Source: Streptomyces mirabilis (GTDB taxonomy: Bacteria; Actinomycetota; Actinomycetes; Streptomycetales; Streptomycetaceae). Taken from it: 64,000 nucleotides of DNA. A program made the translations under genes and the position numbers. The notes under the pieces are model-generated. The model was not told where the DNA came from. It made no database searches and saw only the letters and a program-made list of their open reading frames with translations. Where the stretch lies: the NCBI RefSeq assembly GCF_018310535.1, contig NZ_CP074102.1, forward strand, positions 2,356,001 through 2,420,000, written 5' to 3'. This document shows positions 50,505 through 59,128 of the stretch, piece after piece (position 1 is the stretch's first letter; the number at the start of each line of letters is the position of its first letter).

Positions 50505-51406
50505 CAGTTCAGCAGCTCCGTGGTGGTGACCGCGCGCAGACCGCGGCGGCCGAGTTCTTCCAGGACGGCGGGGAGCGCGGCGACCGTGTCCGCGTACCCG
50601 AAGTGCAGGCTCACCACGGATCCGTCGCGGACCCCGCCGATGACCTGGCGGGTGACGGCGGGGGCGCCCGGCGAGGTGTAGTCGAGCGAGTCGACGTCGT
50701 AGGAGAGGACGTGCGGGTAGCCCACACGGCGGGCCACGCCCGCCACGAGGGCGGAGGCGCTAGGGGTGCGGGAGGGCCTGAACCAGGTGCCGATGGACCC
50801 GGTCAGCCGTCGCAGCCGGTCCGCGCAGCCCCGGATCTCGGCCTCCGCGTCCGCCTCGGACATCGCGTTGATGTCGAGGTGGCGCAGGGTGTGGTTGCCG
50901 AGGTCGTGGCCGCCGTCGAGGATGCGGCGGGCGATGCCGGGGTGCTCGTCGAGCCAACTGCCCACCGCGAGCACGGTGACCCGGGCGCCGGCCTTCTCCG
51001 CCTCGCCGAGCAGTGCCTTGGCGACGGCCGGGTCGCCCTGGCCGTGGAAGGTGAGGGCGACCCGGGGACGGTCGCGGGGGCCGTGGGTGATCTCGGCGGG
51101 CTGCTGCGGGAAGCGGCGGGGCGCGGGCGCGGCGGCGGGCTTGGCGGAGGGGTTCGCGGAGGAGGCCGCGGCCGGGTTCGCGGAGGGAGAGACGGACGTG
51201 CGGGACGCGGCGACCGGGTGTGCGACGACGCCGGTCGCGGAACACCCCGCGGCGAGTGTCCCGGCGGCGAGCGCGACACCCGACCGCAGCGCCGCACGCC
51301 GATCCGGAACCGTACGAGGCTCCGGCGCCGCACGCGCGACGCTTCCGTCGGGGCTTCCGTCGGGGGACGGCTGAGGGGGACGAGCGGGCGTGATCACCCG
51401 CACCAT
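50504..51406 (-). CDS. Polysaccharide deacetylase family protein with altered first motif
   Basis: 300 residues. The N-terminus carries a Tat-like/lipoprotein signal (RRAALRSGVALAAGTLAAGC) after a Pro/Ser-rich tail. An Ala/Pro linker follows, then a NodB-type domain. The second motif GNHTLRH (near 168) with HxxxH metal ligands is intact. The first motif, normally TFDDG, reads TFHGQGD near 114, so the usual catalytic/metal Asp pair is not canonical. The C-terminal catalytic His region (SLHFGYADT) is present. Translationally coupled to the propeller lipoprotein. Confidence 0.85.
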   Translation of the reverse strand: MVRVITPARPPQPSPDGSPDGSVARAAPEPRTVPDRRAALRSGVALAAGTLAAGCSATGVVAHPVAASRTSVSPSANPAAASSANPSAKPAAAPAPRRFPQQPAEITHGPRDRPRVALTFHGQGDPAVAKALLGEAEKAGARVTVLAVGSWLDEHPGIARRILDGGHDLGNHTLRHLDINAMSEADAEAEIRGCADRLRRLTGSIGTWFRPSRTPSASALVAGVARRVGYPHVLSYDVDSLDYTSPGAPAVTRQVIGGVRDGSVVSLHFGYADTVAALPAVLEELGRRGLRAVTTTELLN

Positions 51407-51489
51407 TTAAGGGTGTAATGGTAAGAAAACGTGCGATTCGTCCGATTGGCGGGGGTGCGGGTCGCGGTGCGGGCCCCGGGGGCGAGCGG

Positions 51490-52005
51490 TCAGCGGTCGG
51501 CGACGCGCATCTCGAACCAGGTGGTCTTGCCGCGGGGCAGGAGGTCGACTCCCCAGCGGTCGGAGAGCTTGTCGACGAGAAAGAGACCGCGGCCGCTCAG
51601 GTCCATCTCCTGGACCGGCATCAGACAGGGAAGACCGCGGGAGGGGTCACGGACCTCGACGCGGATCCAGCCCCGGCGGCGCCGCATCCGGAGTCCGAAG
51701 ACGCGGGCGCCCGTGTGCCGTACGGCATTGCCGACGAGTTCGGACACCAGTAACACGGCGTCCTCGGTCATCTTCGGGGAGAGCCCCCAGTGACGCAGGA
51801 CGATGACCTGGGTGAGCCGCCGCGCGGTGGCGGCGGACTCGGGGCGGGACGGCAGCGGGACCTCGCCCTCCGTCGGATTGCCGAACAACTCGAGCGCCTT
51901 GAGCGCCCGCTCGTCCTCGACCGCAGGCGACCAGCGCGCCGCGGTCGCACTCCCGTGCCGCCGCGGCTGTTCGATACCCTCCAGCCCCGCCATGCCCCCC
52001 ATCAT
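51490..52005 (-). CDS. RsbW-like ATP-binding regulatory protein
   Basis: About 171 residues with a GHKL ATPase fold: the N box LLVSELVGNAVRHTGARV near 100, a G1-like VRDPSRGLP and the G2 SGRGLFLVDKLSDRWGVD near 140-160. It is an anti-sigma-type regulator family found in many copies in Streptomyces. Several in-frame ATGs exist; 52005 (MMGGMAGLEG) is chosen with low certainty, and 51993 or 52086 are alternatives. There is no XRE/DUF397 partner nearby, so the target is unknown. Confidence 0.85.
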   Translation of the reverse strand: MMGGMAGLEGIEQPRRHGSATAARWSPAVEDERALKALELFGNPTEGEVPLPSRPESAATARRLTQVIVLRHWGLSPKMTEDAVLLVSELVGNAVRHTGARVFGLRMRRRRGWIRVEVRDPSRGLPCLMPVQEMDLSGRGLFLVDKLSDRWGVDLLPRGKTTWFEMRVADR

Positions 52006-52368
52006 GGCCGCCCAGAGCCCGCTTCGGGGCCGTTCCGGAGGAATACGCCCCCCGGAACCGCCCATTCCACCACATCCGATCGGCATATGCCCACGGCAGT
52101 TCAGGGCCTATCAAGGCCCATCCGACCTGCCGGAATGACCTGGTTGGCGGCAATCGCCATTCGCTCCCGACAAGGCAAGCTTAAGGTTCCCTTAAGGCTG
52201 GCATAAACCAGCCCTTCGGGGGACACCGGAGAGGACATCGCGTCAACTGCAAGTGGATCAGCGGAACTTGGAGAGTGAGTTTCGCGGCACCACGGGGGCT
52301 CCGGCGGTGATTTTGAGAACCGGTGATTCTGAGAATCGGCGCCCCGGGAAAGCGGCGGAAACGGCGGA
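52006..52368. other. 363-base intergenic region with several dyads
   Basis: No gene is supported. It contains GCTTAAGG (52179-52186) facing CTTAAGGC (52191-52198), two 16-bp tandem copies CGGTGATTTTGAGAAC / CGGTGATTCTGAGAAT at 52305-52336, and the palindrome GATTCTGAGAATC at 52325-52337. It should hold the promoter of the RsbW-like gene and the terminator of the enoyl-CoA hydratase gene. Confidence 0.5.
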
Positions 52369-53136
52369 TCAGAGGAACTTCGCCCTCCCCGGCCCCTCCT
52401 CCACGAAGCTGCGCATGCCGCGCTCGCGGTCCTCGGTCGCGAACAGCCCCGCGAACCAGTTCCGTTCAATCGCGAGCCCCGTCTCGAGATCGGTCTCCAG
52501 ACCCACGTCGATGGACTCCTTGGCGGCGCGCAGCGCGAGTGCGGGACCTTGCGCCAGCTTCGCGGCCCACGCGTGTGCCTGGGCGTACACCTCGTCGGCC
52601 GGGACGACCCGGTCCACAAGACCGAGCGACAGCGCCTCGTCGGCCTTCACCATCCGCCCCGTGAAGATGAGGTCCTTCGCCTTGGAGGGACCGATCAGGC
52701 GGGACAGGCGCTGGGTGCCGCCGGCGCCGGGGATCAGGCCCAGCAGGATCTCCGGCTGGCCGAGCTTGGCGTTGTCCGCGGCGATACGGAAGTCCGCGCA
52801 GAGCGCCAACTCGCAGCCACCGCCCAGCGCGTAGCCGGTGACGGCGGCGACGACCGGCTTGGGGATGCGGGCCACGGCGCTGAAGGAGTCCTGCAGGCCA
52901 CGGGACCGCACGACCATCGCCGCGTGGTCCATGGCCTGCATCTCCTTGATGTCCGCGCCCGCCGCGAACACCTTCTCGCCGCCGTAGATGACCACGGCGC
53001 GCACGTCCTCGCGGCGTGTGGCCTCCTCGGCGAGCTCCTTGAGCCGGTCTTGTGTGGCGACGTCCAGCGCGTTCATGGGCGGGCGGTCCAGGCGGAGGGT
53101 GCCGACGCCTTCGGCCACTTCGAGATGCACAGTCAT
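52369..53136 (-). CDS. Enoyl-CoA hydratase/isomerase family protein
   Basis: 255 residues of the crotonase fold. Oxyanion-hole signatures are VFAAGADIKEM near 62 and ALGGGCELALCADFRIA near 105, with the catalytic Glu pair in ILLGLIPGAGGTQR. It would hydrate trans-2-enoyl-CoA in fatty-acid or amino-acid catabolism. ATG 53136 (MTVHLEVAEGVGTLRL) fits the family; a longer frame exists. S. coelicolor has an enoyl-CoA hydratase at this syntenic place, from memory. Confidence 0.93.
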   Translation of the reverse strand: MTVHLEVAEGVGTLRLDRPPMNALDVATQDRLKELAEEATRREDVRAVVIYGGEKVFAAGADIKEMQAMDHAAMVVRSRGLQDSFSAVARIPKPVVAAVTGYALGGGCELALCADFRIAADNAKLGQPEILLGLIPGAGGTQRLSRLIGPSKAKDLIFTGRMVKADEALSLGLVDRVVPADEVYAQAHAWAAKLAQGPALALRAAKESIDVGLETDLETGLAIERNWFAGLFATEDRERGMRSFVEEGPGRAKFL

Positions 53137-53267
53137 GAGGGCACCGTATCGGGGGGTCTGGGGGGTTGTCCCCCGGGGCAAGTGCAGCATGGGGACCAAC
53201 GACAACGGGCCCGGTGTGCTCGGTCACAAAGGTGACCTGGCGCAGCGGGCCCGTCGAGGCGGAACGA

Positions 53268-54521
53268 TCAGGCGGTCCAGGCCGACCAGGACATGTTCCA
53301 GCCGTTGAGGCCGTTGTCCGGAGCGACCGTCTTGTCGTGGGAGTTCTTCACGATCACCACGTCACCGGTGATGGAGTGGTCGAAGAACCAGGCCGCGGGC
53401 GCACTGCGGTCGCCGCCGCCGCGCACGTCGCGCAGGCCCACGCAGCCGTGGCTGGCGTTGTAGTTGCCGAAGGCGTCGCCGCCCCAGTAGTTGCCGTGGA
53501 TGAAGGTGCCCGAGTCGGTCAGGCGCTGGGCGTCGGGCACGTCCTTGATGTCGTACTCGCCGCCGTAGCCGACCGTCTCACCGTTCATACGGGTCACCCG
53601 GAGCTGCTCGCTGATGACCATCTGGCCGTTCCACGTGTCGTAGCCCGGCTTGCCCGTGGTGATCGGGATGGTCTTGATGACCTTGCCGTCGCGCTTGATG
53701 ACCATCTTGTGGGTCTTGGCGTCGACCGTGGAGACCTGGCTGCGGCCGATCGTGAAGGACACGGTCTTGGCCTGCTTGCCGTAGACCCCGGGCCGGCCCT
53801 CGACGCCGTCGAGGTTGAGGGTGACGGTGACCTTCGTACCGGACTTCCAGTACTGCTCGGGGCGGAAGTCGAGGCGGTCGTTGCCGAACCAGTGGCCCTG
53901 GACGTCGACGGCCGGCTCGGTCTTGATCTTGATGGCCTTCTCGACGGCGTCCGGGTGTGTGATGCCCCGGGTGAAGCGGACCGAGAAGGGCATGCCGACG
54001 CCGACCTTGGAACCGTCCTCGGGAGTGAACATACCGACGAAGGTGTTCTTCGGGGTCAGCGTGGTGAAGGCGGACTCCTCGGCGGCCTCACGGCCGTCGG
54101 TGTCCTTGGCCACCGCGTGAACCTTGTACTTGGTGGCGGAGGCGAGGTGGGTCGAGGGCGTCCAGGTGGCACCCCCGCCGGATATCGCGCCGTCGACCGC
54201 GTTGCCCTTGCCGTCCTTGACCGTGACCTCGGTCAGCTTGCCCTTGGCCGCGGTGACCTTGAGGGCCCCGCTGGTGGCCACGCCGTTCGTGCCGTCCTTC
54301 GGGGCTATGGTCACCACGGCCTGCGAGACCTTGGTGTCGGCCTTGGCGGAGCTTCCCGTGCTCTTGCCCTTGCCGTTCCCGGAGTCCGAGTCCCCTCCCC
54401 CACCGCACGCGGTCACGGCGAGCAGCAGCACGCCCAGCAGCAGCGCCAGGATTCCCTTGCTCCCCCGGCTTCCCCGTGCCCGCGTTCCAACCGACGCCCC
54501 CGATATCGGTCGCCCGTTCAA
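53268..54521 (-). CDS. L,D-transpeptidase lipoprotein (YkuD) with Ig-like domains, copy 1
   Basis: About 417 residues. A lipoprotein signal (GILALLLGVLLLAV) ends at TACG. Two Ig-like domains follow, then the YkuD catalytic domain with HGNYW near 340 and SHGCVGLRD near 355 (catalytic Cys). It makes 3-3 (mDAP-mDAP) peptidoglycan cross-links. A TTG start at 54521 is preferred because GAGGGGAG lies just upstream; a longer frame without a ribosome site exists. It is the tandem paralogue of the gene at 54709. Confidence 0.9.
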   Translation of the reverse strand: MNGRPISGASVGTRARGSRGSKGILALLLGVLLLAVTACGGGGDSDSGNGKGKSTGSSAKADTKVSQAVVTIAPKDGTNGVATSGALKVTAAKGKLTEVTVKDGKGNAVDGAISGGGATWTPSTHLASATKYKVHAVAKDTDGREAAEESAFTTLTPKNTFVGMFTPEDGSKVGVGMPFSVRFTRGITHPDAVEKAIKIKTEPAVDVQGHWFGNDRLDFRPEQYWKSGTKVTVTLNLDGVEGRPGVYGKQAKTVSFTIGRSQVSTVDAKTHKMVIKRDGKVIKTIPITTGKPGYDTWNGQMVISEQLRVTRMNGETVGYGGEYDIKDVPDAQRLTDSGTFIHGNYWGGDAFGNYNASHGCVGLRDVRGGGDRSAPAAWFFDHSITGDVVIVKNSHDKTVAPDNGLNGWNMSWSAWTA

Positions 54522-54708
54522 GTCTGTTCTCCCCTCGCACGGCCTGATCAGGCCCGCACCCCAGCGCGTCACCGCGCGTATCGCGCTAATTAATCACACG
54601 GCTCTGAGAGATGGCTCCCCGGGATTGTCACCGTTCAGTCCCAAGTTCGGCCGTGTGGGGGCGCGCTGGAGTCCCCTGCCCTACGGCGCGTGCGTGCGCC
54701 TCTTCGGG

Positions 54709-55926
54709 CTACTTCGCCGCGCCGCCCGCCTTCCACTCCTTCCAGCCCATGTTCCAGCCTCCGAGGCCGTTGTCGGGAGCGACTTCCTTGTCGGCGCTGT
54801 TGACGATCTCGATGACGTCGCCGATGAGACTGCGGTCGAAGAACCAGCCCGCGGGGGTGTCGGAGCTGCCGCCCTTCACGTCCTCGAGACCGACGCAGCC
54901 GTGGCTGACGTTGCTGTTGCCGAAGACGCCCGAGGCCCAGTAGTTGCCGTGCACGAAGGTCCCGGAGTCGGTGAGTCGCATCGCGTGCGGGACGTCCGGG
55001 ATGTCGTACTCGCCGCCGAAGCCGACCGTGCGGCTGTTCATCCGGGTCACCTCCAGCATCTCCATGACGACCATCTTCCCGTTGTACGTCGTCCTCTTGG
55101 GGGCGCCCGCCGTGATCGGCACCGTGGCGAGGAGGTCGCCGTCGCGGCGTACCTCCATGGTGTGCGCGGCGGCGTCGACCAGCGAGACCTGGCTGCGTCC
55201 GATGGTGAACGAGAAGGTCCTGTACTGGAGTCCGTAGACGCCCTTCGCCCCCTCGACATCGCGCAGCCGCAGCCCGACGGTGACCTTCGTGCCCGGCTTC
55301 CAGTACTTCTCGGGCCGGAAGTCGAGGCGGCTCTTGCCGAACCAGTGCGGGCGGACCTCCACCGCGGGGCTGGCCTCGATGTGGATCGCGCGCTCGACGG
55401 CGGACCGGTTCTCGATCTCCCGGTTGAACGAGAGGGAGACGATCATGCCGGTGCCGACGGTGGAGCGGTTCTCCGGCGTCACGTATCCGATGAACCGCTC
55501 CTCGGGGACGTACGTCGTGAATGTCGTGTGCCGCGCCGAGCGCCGCCCCTGCCCGTCGAGGGCCACCACGTCCACGGCGTACTTGGCGGCCAGCGCGAGC
55601 CGCGGGTCGTCGGGCGCCCAGGTCAGGCCGTCGGCGGAGATGTGCCCGGGCACCGCGGACTCCTGCGCGTCCTGGTCCTTGACGACCTGCACGGACTCCA
55701 GACGCCCGTCGGGCACCCGGACCCGCAGCGCCTGCCGCGAGCGTACGCCCTTGCTGTTGTCGTCGGGAGAGATCCGGATGACGTCCTCGGCGGCGGGGGG
55801 TTTGCCAAGCACCTCCTCCATCCCGTGCGAGGTGCAGCCGGCGGCTCCGGCGAGCAGGCCGGCCCAGGTCAGTACGGCGGCCAGTGCGGCCCCTGCGTGC
55901 CGCGCGCGTGTCTGTTCGTGCTTCAC
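54709..55926 (-). CDS. L,D-transpeptidase lipoprotein (YkuD), copy 2
   Basis: 405 residues. Lipoprotein signal (GAALAAVLTWAGLLAG) and lipobox AAGC. The Ig-like parts and YkuD domain are similar throughout to copy 1, including HGNYW and the catalytic SHGCVGLED near 340. It is a probable tandem duplicate acting at a different growth stage. GTG 55926 (VKHEQTRARHAG) is chosen so that the signal peptide sits at the N-terminus; the ribosome site is weak. Confidence 0.9.
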   Translation of the reverse strand: MKHEQTRARHAGAALAAVLTWAGLLAGAAGCTSHGMEEVLGKPPAAEDVIRISPDDNSKGVRSRQALRVRVPDGRLESVQVVKDQDAQESAVPGHISADGLTWAPDDPRLALAAKYAVDVVALDGQGRRSARHTTFTTYVPEERFIGYVTPENRSTVGTGMIVSLSFNREIENRSAVERAIHIEASPAVEVRPHWFGKSRLDFRPEKYWKPGTKVTVGLRLRDVEGAKGVYGLQYRTFSFTIGRSQVSLVDAAAHTMEVRRDGDLLATVPITAGAPKRTTYNGKMVVMEMLEVTRMNSRTVGFGGEYDIPDVPHAMRLTDSGTFVHGNYWASGVFGNSNVSHGCVGLEDVKGGSSDTPAGWFFDRSLIGDVIEIVNSADKEVAPDNGLGGWNMGWKEWKAGGAAK

Positions 55927-56077
55927 AGCGGGCCCAACGAGTGTGCACCTCTGGGGAAACGTGAGTGCGAGCCAAGCGCTGGGCAGAACAGTGGGGAGGA
56001 CGACGCGAGGGGGAGCCGCAGCGGGGACACTGCGCGCTTCCCTACGGGCCGTCCACCGAGCCGCAGGAGGCTGAACG

Positions 56078-58345
56078 GTGTCGAGCGCAGCCGAGCAGGA
56101 GGCAGTGCCGGAGGGGCGGGCCACGGGCGAGAAGCTGCCCGCGCAGTCATCCCCCGTGCTGAACGGCGCCCAGCGGGCGCCGTCGCCCGCCGTGTCCGTG
56201 TGGCCGGGCGCCCCGACCCCGCTCGGAGCGCGCTTCCGCGTCGGCCCCGACGGCGCGGCGGGCACCAACTTCGCCCTGTGGGCGGGCGGGGCGGAGGCCG
56301 TCGACCTCTGTCTCTTCGACGAGCGGGACGGCGAGGTCCACGAGACACGCGTACCGCTCACCGAGCTGACCCACGAGATCTGGCACGGCTTCGTCCCCGG
56401 CGTGCTGCCCGGCCGCCGCTACGGCTACCGCGTGCACGGCCGCTGGGACCCGTGGACCGGCGCCCGCTGGAACCCGGCGAAGCTGCTCCTCGACCCGTAC
56501 GCCCGTGCGGTGGACGGCGACTTCAGTCTGCCGCCCGAGGTGTACGGGCATGTCCGGGACTGGCCCCAGCAGCAGGTCGCGGACACCGTGCGCGACGACC
56601 GGGACTCGGCGCCGTACGTCCCCAAGGGTGTCGTCGTCCACGATGACGACGACTGGTCGGACGACCACCGCCCGAAGACGCCGTGGGCGGACTCGGTGAT
56701 CTACGAGCTGCACGTACGCGGCTTCACGCGGCTGCACCCCGGGATCCCGGAGGAACTGCGCGGCACCTACGCCGGGCTGGCCCACCCGGCGGCGATCGAG
56801 CACCTGGTCGGGCTGGGCGTCACGGCCGTGGAACTCCTGCCCGTCCATCAGTTCGCCCACGAGGACCATCTCCTGCGGCGCGGAATGAAGAACTACTGGG
56901 GCTACAACTCGATCGGCTACTTCGCCCCGCACGCGGGCTACGCGTCCTCCGGGACGACGGGACAGCAGGTCGGCGAGTTCAAACGCATGGTGCGGGCGCT
57001 GCACGCCGCCGGCATCGAGGTGATCCTCGACGTGGTCTACAACCACACGGCGGAGGCCGGCGAGCTGGGCCCGATGCTGTCCCTTCGCGGCATCGACAAC
57101 CGGGGCTACTACCGGCTCCAGTCGGACGCCCGCCGGTACGCCGACTACACGGGCTGCGGCAACACCCTGCACGTGGTCCAGCCGCACGTCCTGCGCCTGA
57201 TCACGGACTCGCTGCGGTACTGGGTGACGGAGATGGGGGTGGACGGCTTCCGCTTCGACCTGGCGGCGGCGCTGGCCCGCTCCATGCACGACGTCGACAT
57301 GCTCTCCCCCTTCCTCGCGGTCATCGCCCAGGACCCGGTCCTGCGCCGGGTGAAGCTGATCGCCGAACCCTGGGACGTCGGTTCCGGCGGCTACCAGGTC
57401 GGCGCCTTCCCACCCCTGTGGACGGAGTGGAACGACCGCTATCGCAACGCGGTCCGGGACTTCTGGCGGGGCGCACTGCCGGACGTACGGGACCTGGGGT
57501 ACCGCCTCTCGGGGTCGAGCGACCTGTACGCGTGGGGCGGACGGCGCCCCTACGCCTCGGTGAACTTCGTGACCGCCCACGACGGCTTCACGCTGCGCGA
57601 CCTCGTCTCCTACGAGCGCAAGCACAACGAGGCCAACGGGGAGGGCAACCGGGACGGCACGAACGACAACCGGGCCTGGAACTGCGGGGCGGAGGGGGAG
57701 ACGGACGAGGAGCGGGTACGGGGGCTGCGGCGCCGCCAGTTGCGGAACCTGCTGACGACGCTACTGCTGTCCACCGGGGTGCCGATGCTCGTCGCGGGGG
57801 ACGAGTTCGGGCGCACCCAGCGCGGCAACAACAACGCGTACTGCCAGGACAACGAGATCAGCTGGGTCGACTGGAGCCTGCTCGACGAACCGGGCTGGCG
57901 TGCCCTGTTCGACCTCACCTCCCGTCTGATCGCGCTGCGGCACCGGCATCCCGTGCTGCGGCGCCGCGCGTTCTTCTCCGGCCGGGCGCACTCCGTCGAC
58001 GGGCTGCGGGACCTGGCGTGGTTCACCCCGCGCGGGACGGAGATGACGGAACGGGACTGGTACGCGCCGGCCGGGACGCTCGGGATGTACCTCTCCGGCC
58101 GGGACATCCCCGGACGCGATGCCCGCGGAGCGCCGGTCGTGGACGACAGCTTCCTCGCGGTGCTGCACGCCGGGGACCGTCCGGTGAGCTTCGTCCTGCC
58201 GGGGCCCCCGTGGGCCTCGCGCTACGAACTCGTGGTCGACACCTCGGCGGAGGATCAGGCACGGGCGCCGGGTGTGGTCCATCGGGCGGGCGGCACGGTC
58301 ACCGTGCCGGCGCGGGCGGTGTTGTTGCTACGGGTGGTGGGCTGA
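56078..58345 (+). CDS. glgX: Glycogen debranching enzyme GlgX
   Basis: 755 residues. GH13 isoamylase-type enzyme that hydrolyses alpha-1,6 branches of limit-dextrin glycogen. It has a CBM48-like N-terminal domain (PLGARFRVGPDGAAGTNFAL) and the catalytic (alpha/beta)8 barrel with GFRFDLA (Asp nucleophile near 394), LIAEPWD (acid Glu near 429) and TAHDGFT (third Asp near 502). Begins at GTG 56078 and is divergent from the L,D-transpeptidase genes. Confidence 0.95.
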   Translation: MSSAAEQEAVPEGRATGEKLPAQSSPVLNGAQRAPSPAVSVWPGAPTPLGARFRVGPDGAAGTNFALWAGGAEAVDLCLFDERDGEVHETRVPLTELTHEIWHGFVPGVLPGRRYGYRVHGRWDPWTGARWNPAKLLLDPYARAVDGDFSLPPEVYGHVRDWPQQQVADTVRDDRDSAPYVPKGVVVHDDDDWSDDHRPKTPWADSVIYELHVRGFTRLHPGIPEELRGTYAGLAHPAAIEHLVGLGVTAVELLPVHQFAHEDHLLRRGMKNYWGYNSIGYFAPHAGYASSGTTGQQVGEFKRMVRALHAAGIEVILDVVYNHTAEAGELGPMLSLRGIDNRGYYRLQSDARRYADYTGCGNTLHVVQPHVLRLITDSLRYWVTEMGVDGFRFDLAAALARSMHDVDMLSPFLAVIAQDPVLRRVKLIAEPWDVGSGGYQVGAFPPLWTEWNDRYRNAVRDFWRGALPDVRDLGYRLSGSSDLYAWGGRRPYASVNFVTAHDGFTLRDLVSYERKHNEANGEGNRDGTNDNRAWNCGAEGETDEERVRGLRRRQLRNLLTTLLLSTGVPMLVAGDEFGRTQRGNNNAYCQDNEISWVDWSLLDEPGWRALFDLTSRLIALRHRHPVLRRRAFFSGRAHSVDGLRDLAWFTPRGTEMTERDWYAPAGTLGMYLSGRDIPGRDARGAPVVDDSFLAVLHAGDRPVSFVLPGPPWASRYELVVDTSAEDQARAPGVVHRAGGTVTVPARAVLLLRVVG

Positions 58346-58352
58346 GGCTTTC

Positions 58353-58420
58353 AGGGGCGCGGGGCTGTGACATTTGCGGCTCCGCCGCGTGGGCGCGGCC
58401 GGCCCCCACCGGGCCGCAGG
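58353..58420. repeat. Degenerate copy of a Streptomyces intergenic repeat
   Basis: AGGGGCGCGGGGCTGTGACA, then GGCTCCGCCGCGTGGGCGCG and CCCCCACCGGGCCGCAG. The pattern (AGGGGCGCGGG ... GGGCGCG ... CCGCAG) is the same family as the element at 36050-36118, in inverse orientation. It lies just after glgX and probably acts as a terminator. Confidence 0.55.
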
Positions 58421-58474
58421 CAACGGACTCGGGAACACGCGGGGATTCGGGGCGAAGCTCCGCCTCAGGTGGCG

Positions 58475-59128
58475 TCAGCCCAGGATGCCTCGGTCGTAGG
58501 CGACCGCCACCGCCGCCGCGCGTTCGTTGACGCCCAGCTTGGCGTACAGGTGGGTGAGGTGGGTCTTGACCGTGGCCTCGCTGATGAACAGGACGCGGGC
58601 GATCTCACGGTTCGAGGTGCCCTTGGCCACCAGGGCCAGTACCTCTCGCTCGCGGGCCGAGAGGGAGTCCTGGGTCGAGGCGGGCGCGCGGACCGCCGAG
58701 ATCAGGCGGGAGGCGACCGCCGGCGAGAGCACCGTACGGCCCTGCGCCGCCGCGCGCACGGCGGTGAAGAGCTCCTCCCGCGGGGCGTCCTTCAGCAGAT
58801 AGCCCGTCGCGCCCGCCTCGATCGCGGGGAGGGTGTCGGAGTCGGTGTCGTAGGTGGTGAGGACGAGCACCTTGGCGCGGGCGCCGCGGCGGGTGAGTTC
58901 CGCGATGGCCTCGACTCCGTTGCCGCCGGGCATGCGGAGGTCCATCAGGACGACGTCCGGGTCGAGGGAGGTGGCGAGGGCGACGGCCTCGACTCCGTTC
59001 GCGGCCTCGCAGAGGACCGTGAATCCCGGCGCGGACTCGAACATGCCGCGCAGACCGTCCCGTACGACGGGATGGTCGTCGACGATCAGCAGGGTGATCA
59101 CAGCGTCATCGGTCACGTCATCGGTCAT
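58475..59128 (-). CDS. NarL/LuxR-family response regulator
   Basis: 217 residues. Receiver domain with the acidic pair in LLIVDDHPVVRDGL, phosphoacceptor Asp in DVVLMDLRMPG near 58 and conserved Lys in LLKDA. The LuxR-type HTH is at about 155-210 (LSAREREVLALVAKGTSNRE then ISEATVKTHLTHLYAKLGV). It is translationally coupled to the histidine kinase (11-base overlap) and is the last gene of an ABC/two-component operon. Confidence 0.95.
   Translation of the reverse strand: MTDDVTDDAVITLLIVDDHPVVRDGLRGMFESAPGFTVLCEAANGVEAVALATSLDPDVVLMDLRMPGGNGVEAIAELTRRGARAKVLVLTTYDTDSDTLPAIEAGATGYLLKDAPREELFTAVRAAAQGRTVLSPAVASRLISAVRAPASTQDSLSAREREVLALVAKGTSNREIARVLFISEATVKTHLTHLYAKLGVNERAAAVAVAYDRGILG

Noticed and set aside
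48747..50681. 644-codon plus-strand frame opposite the propeller lipoprotein and the ADP-ribosyltransferase remnant
   Set aside because: It has no ribosome site and its sequence is the antisense of well-supported proteins.
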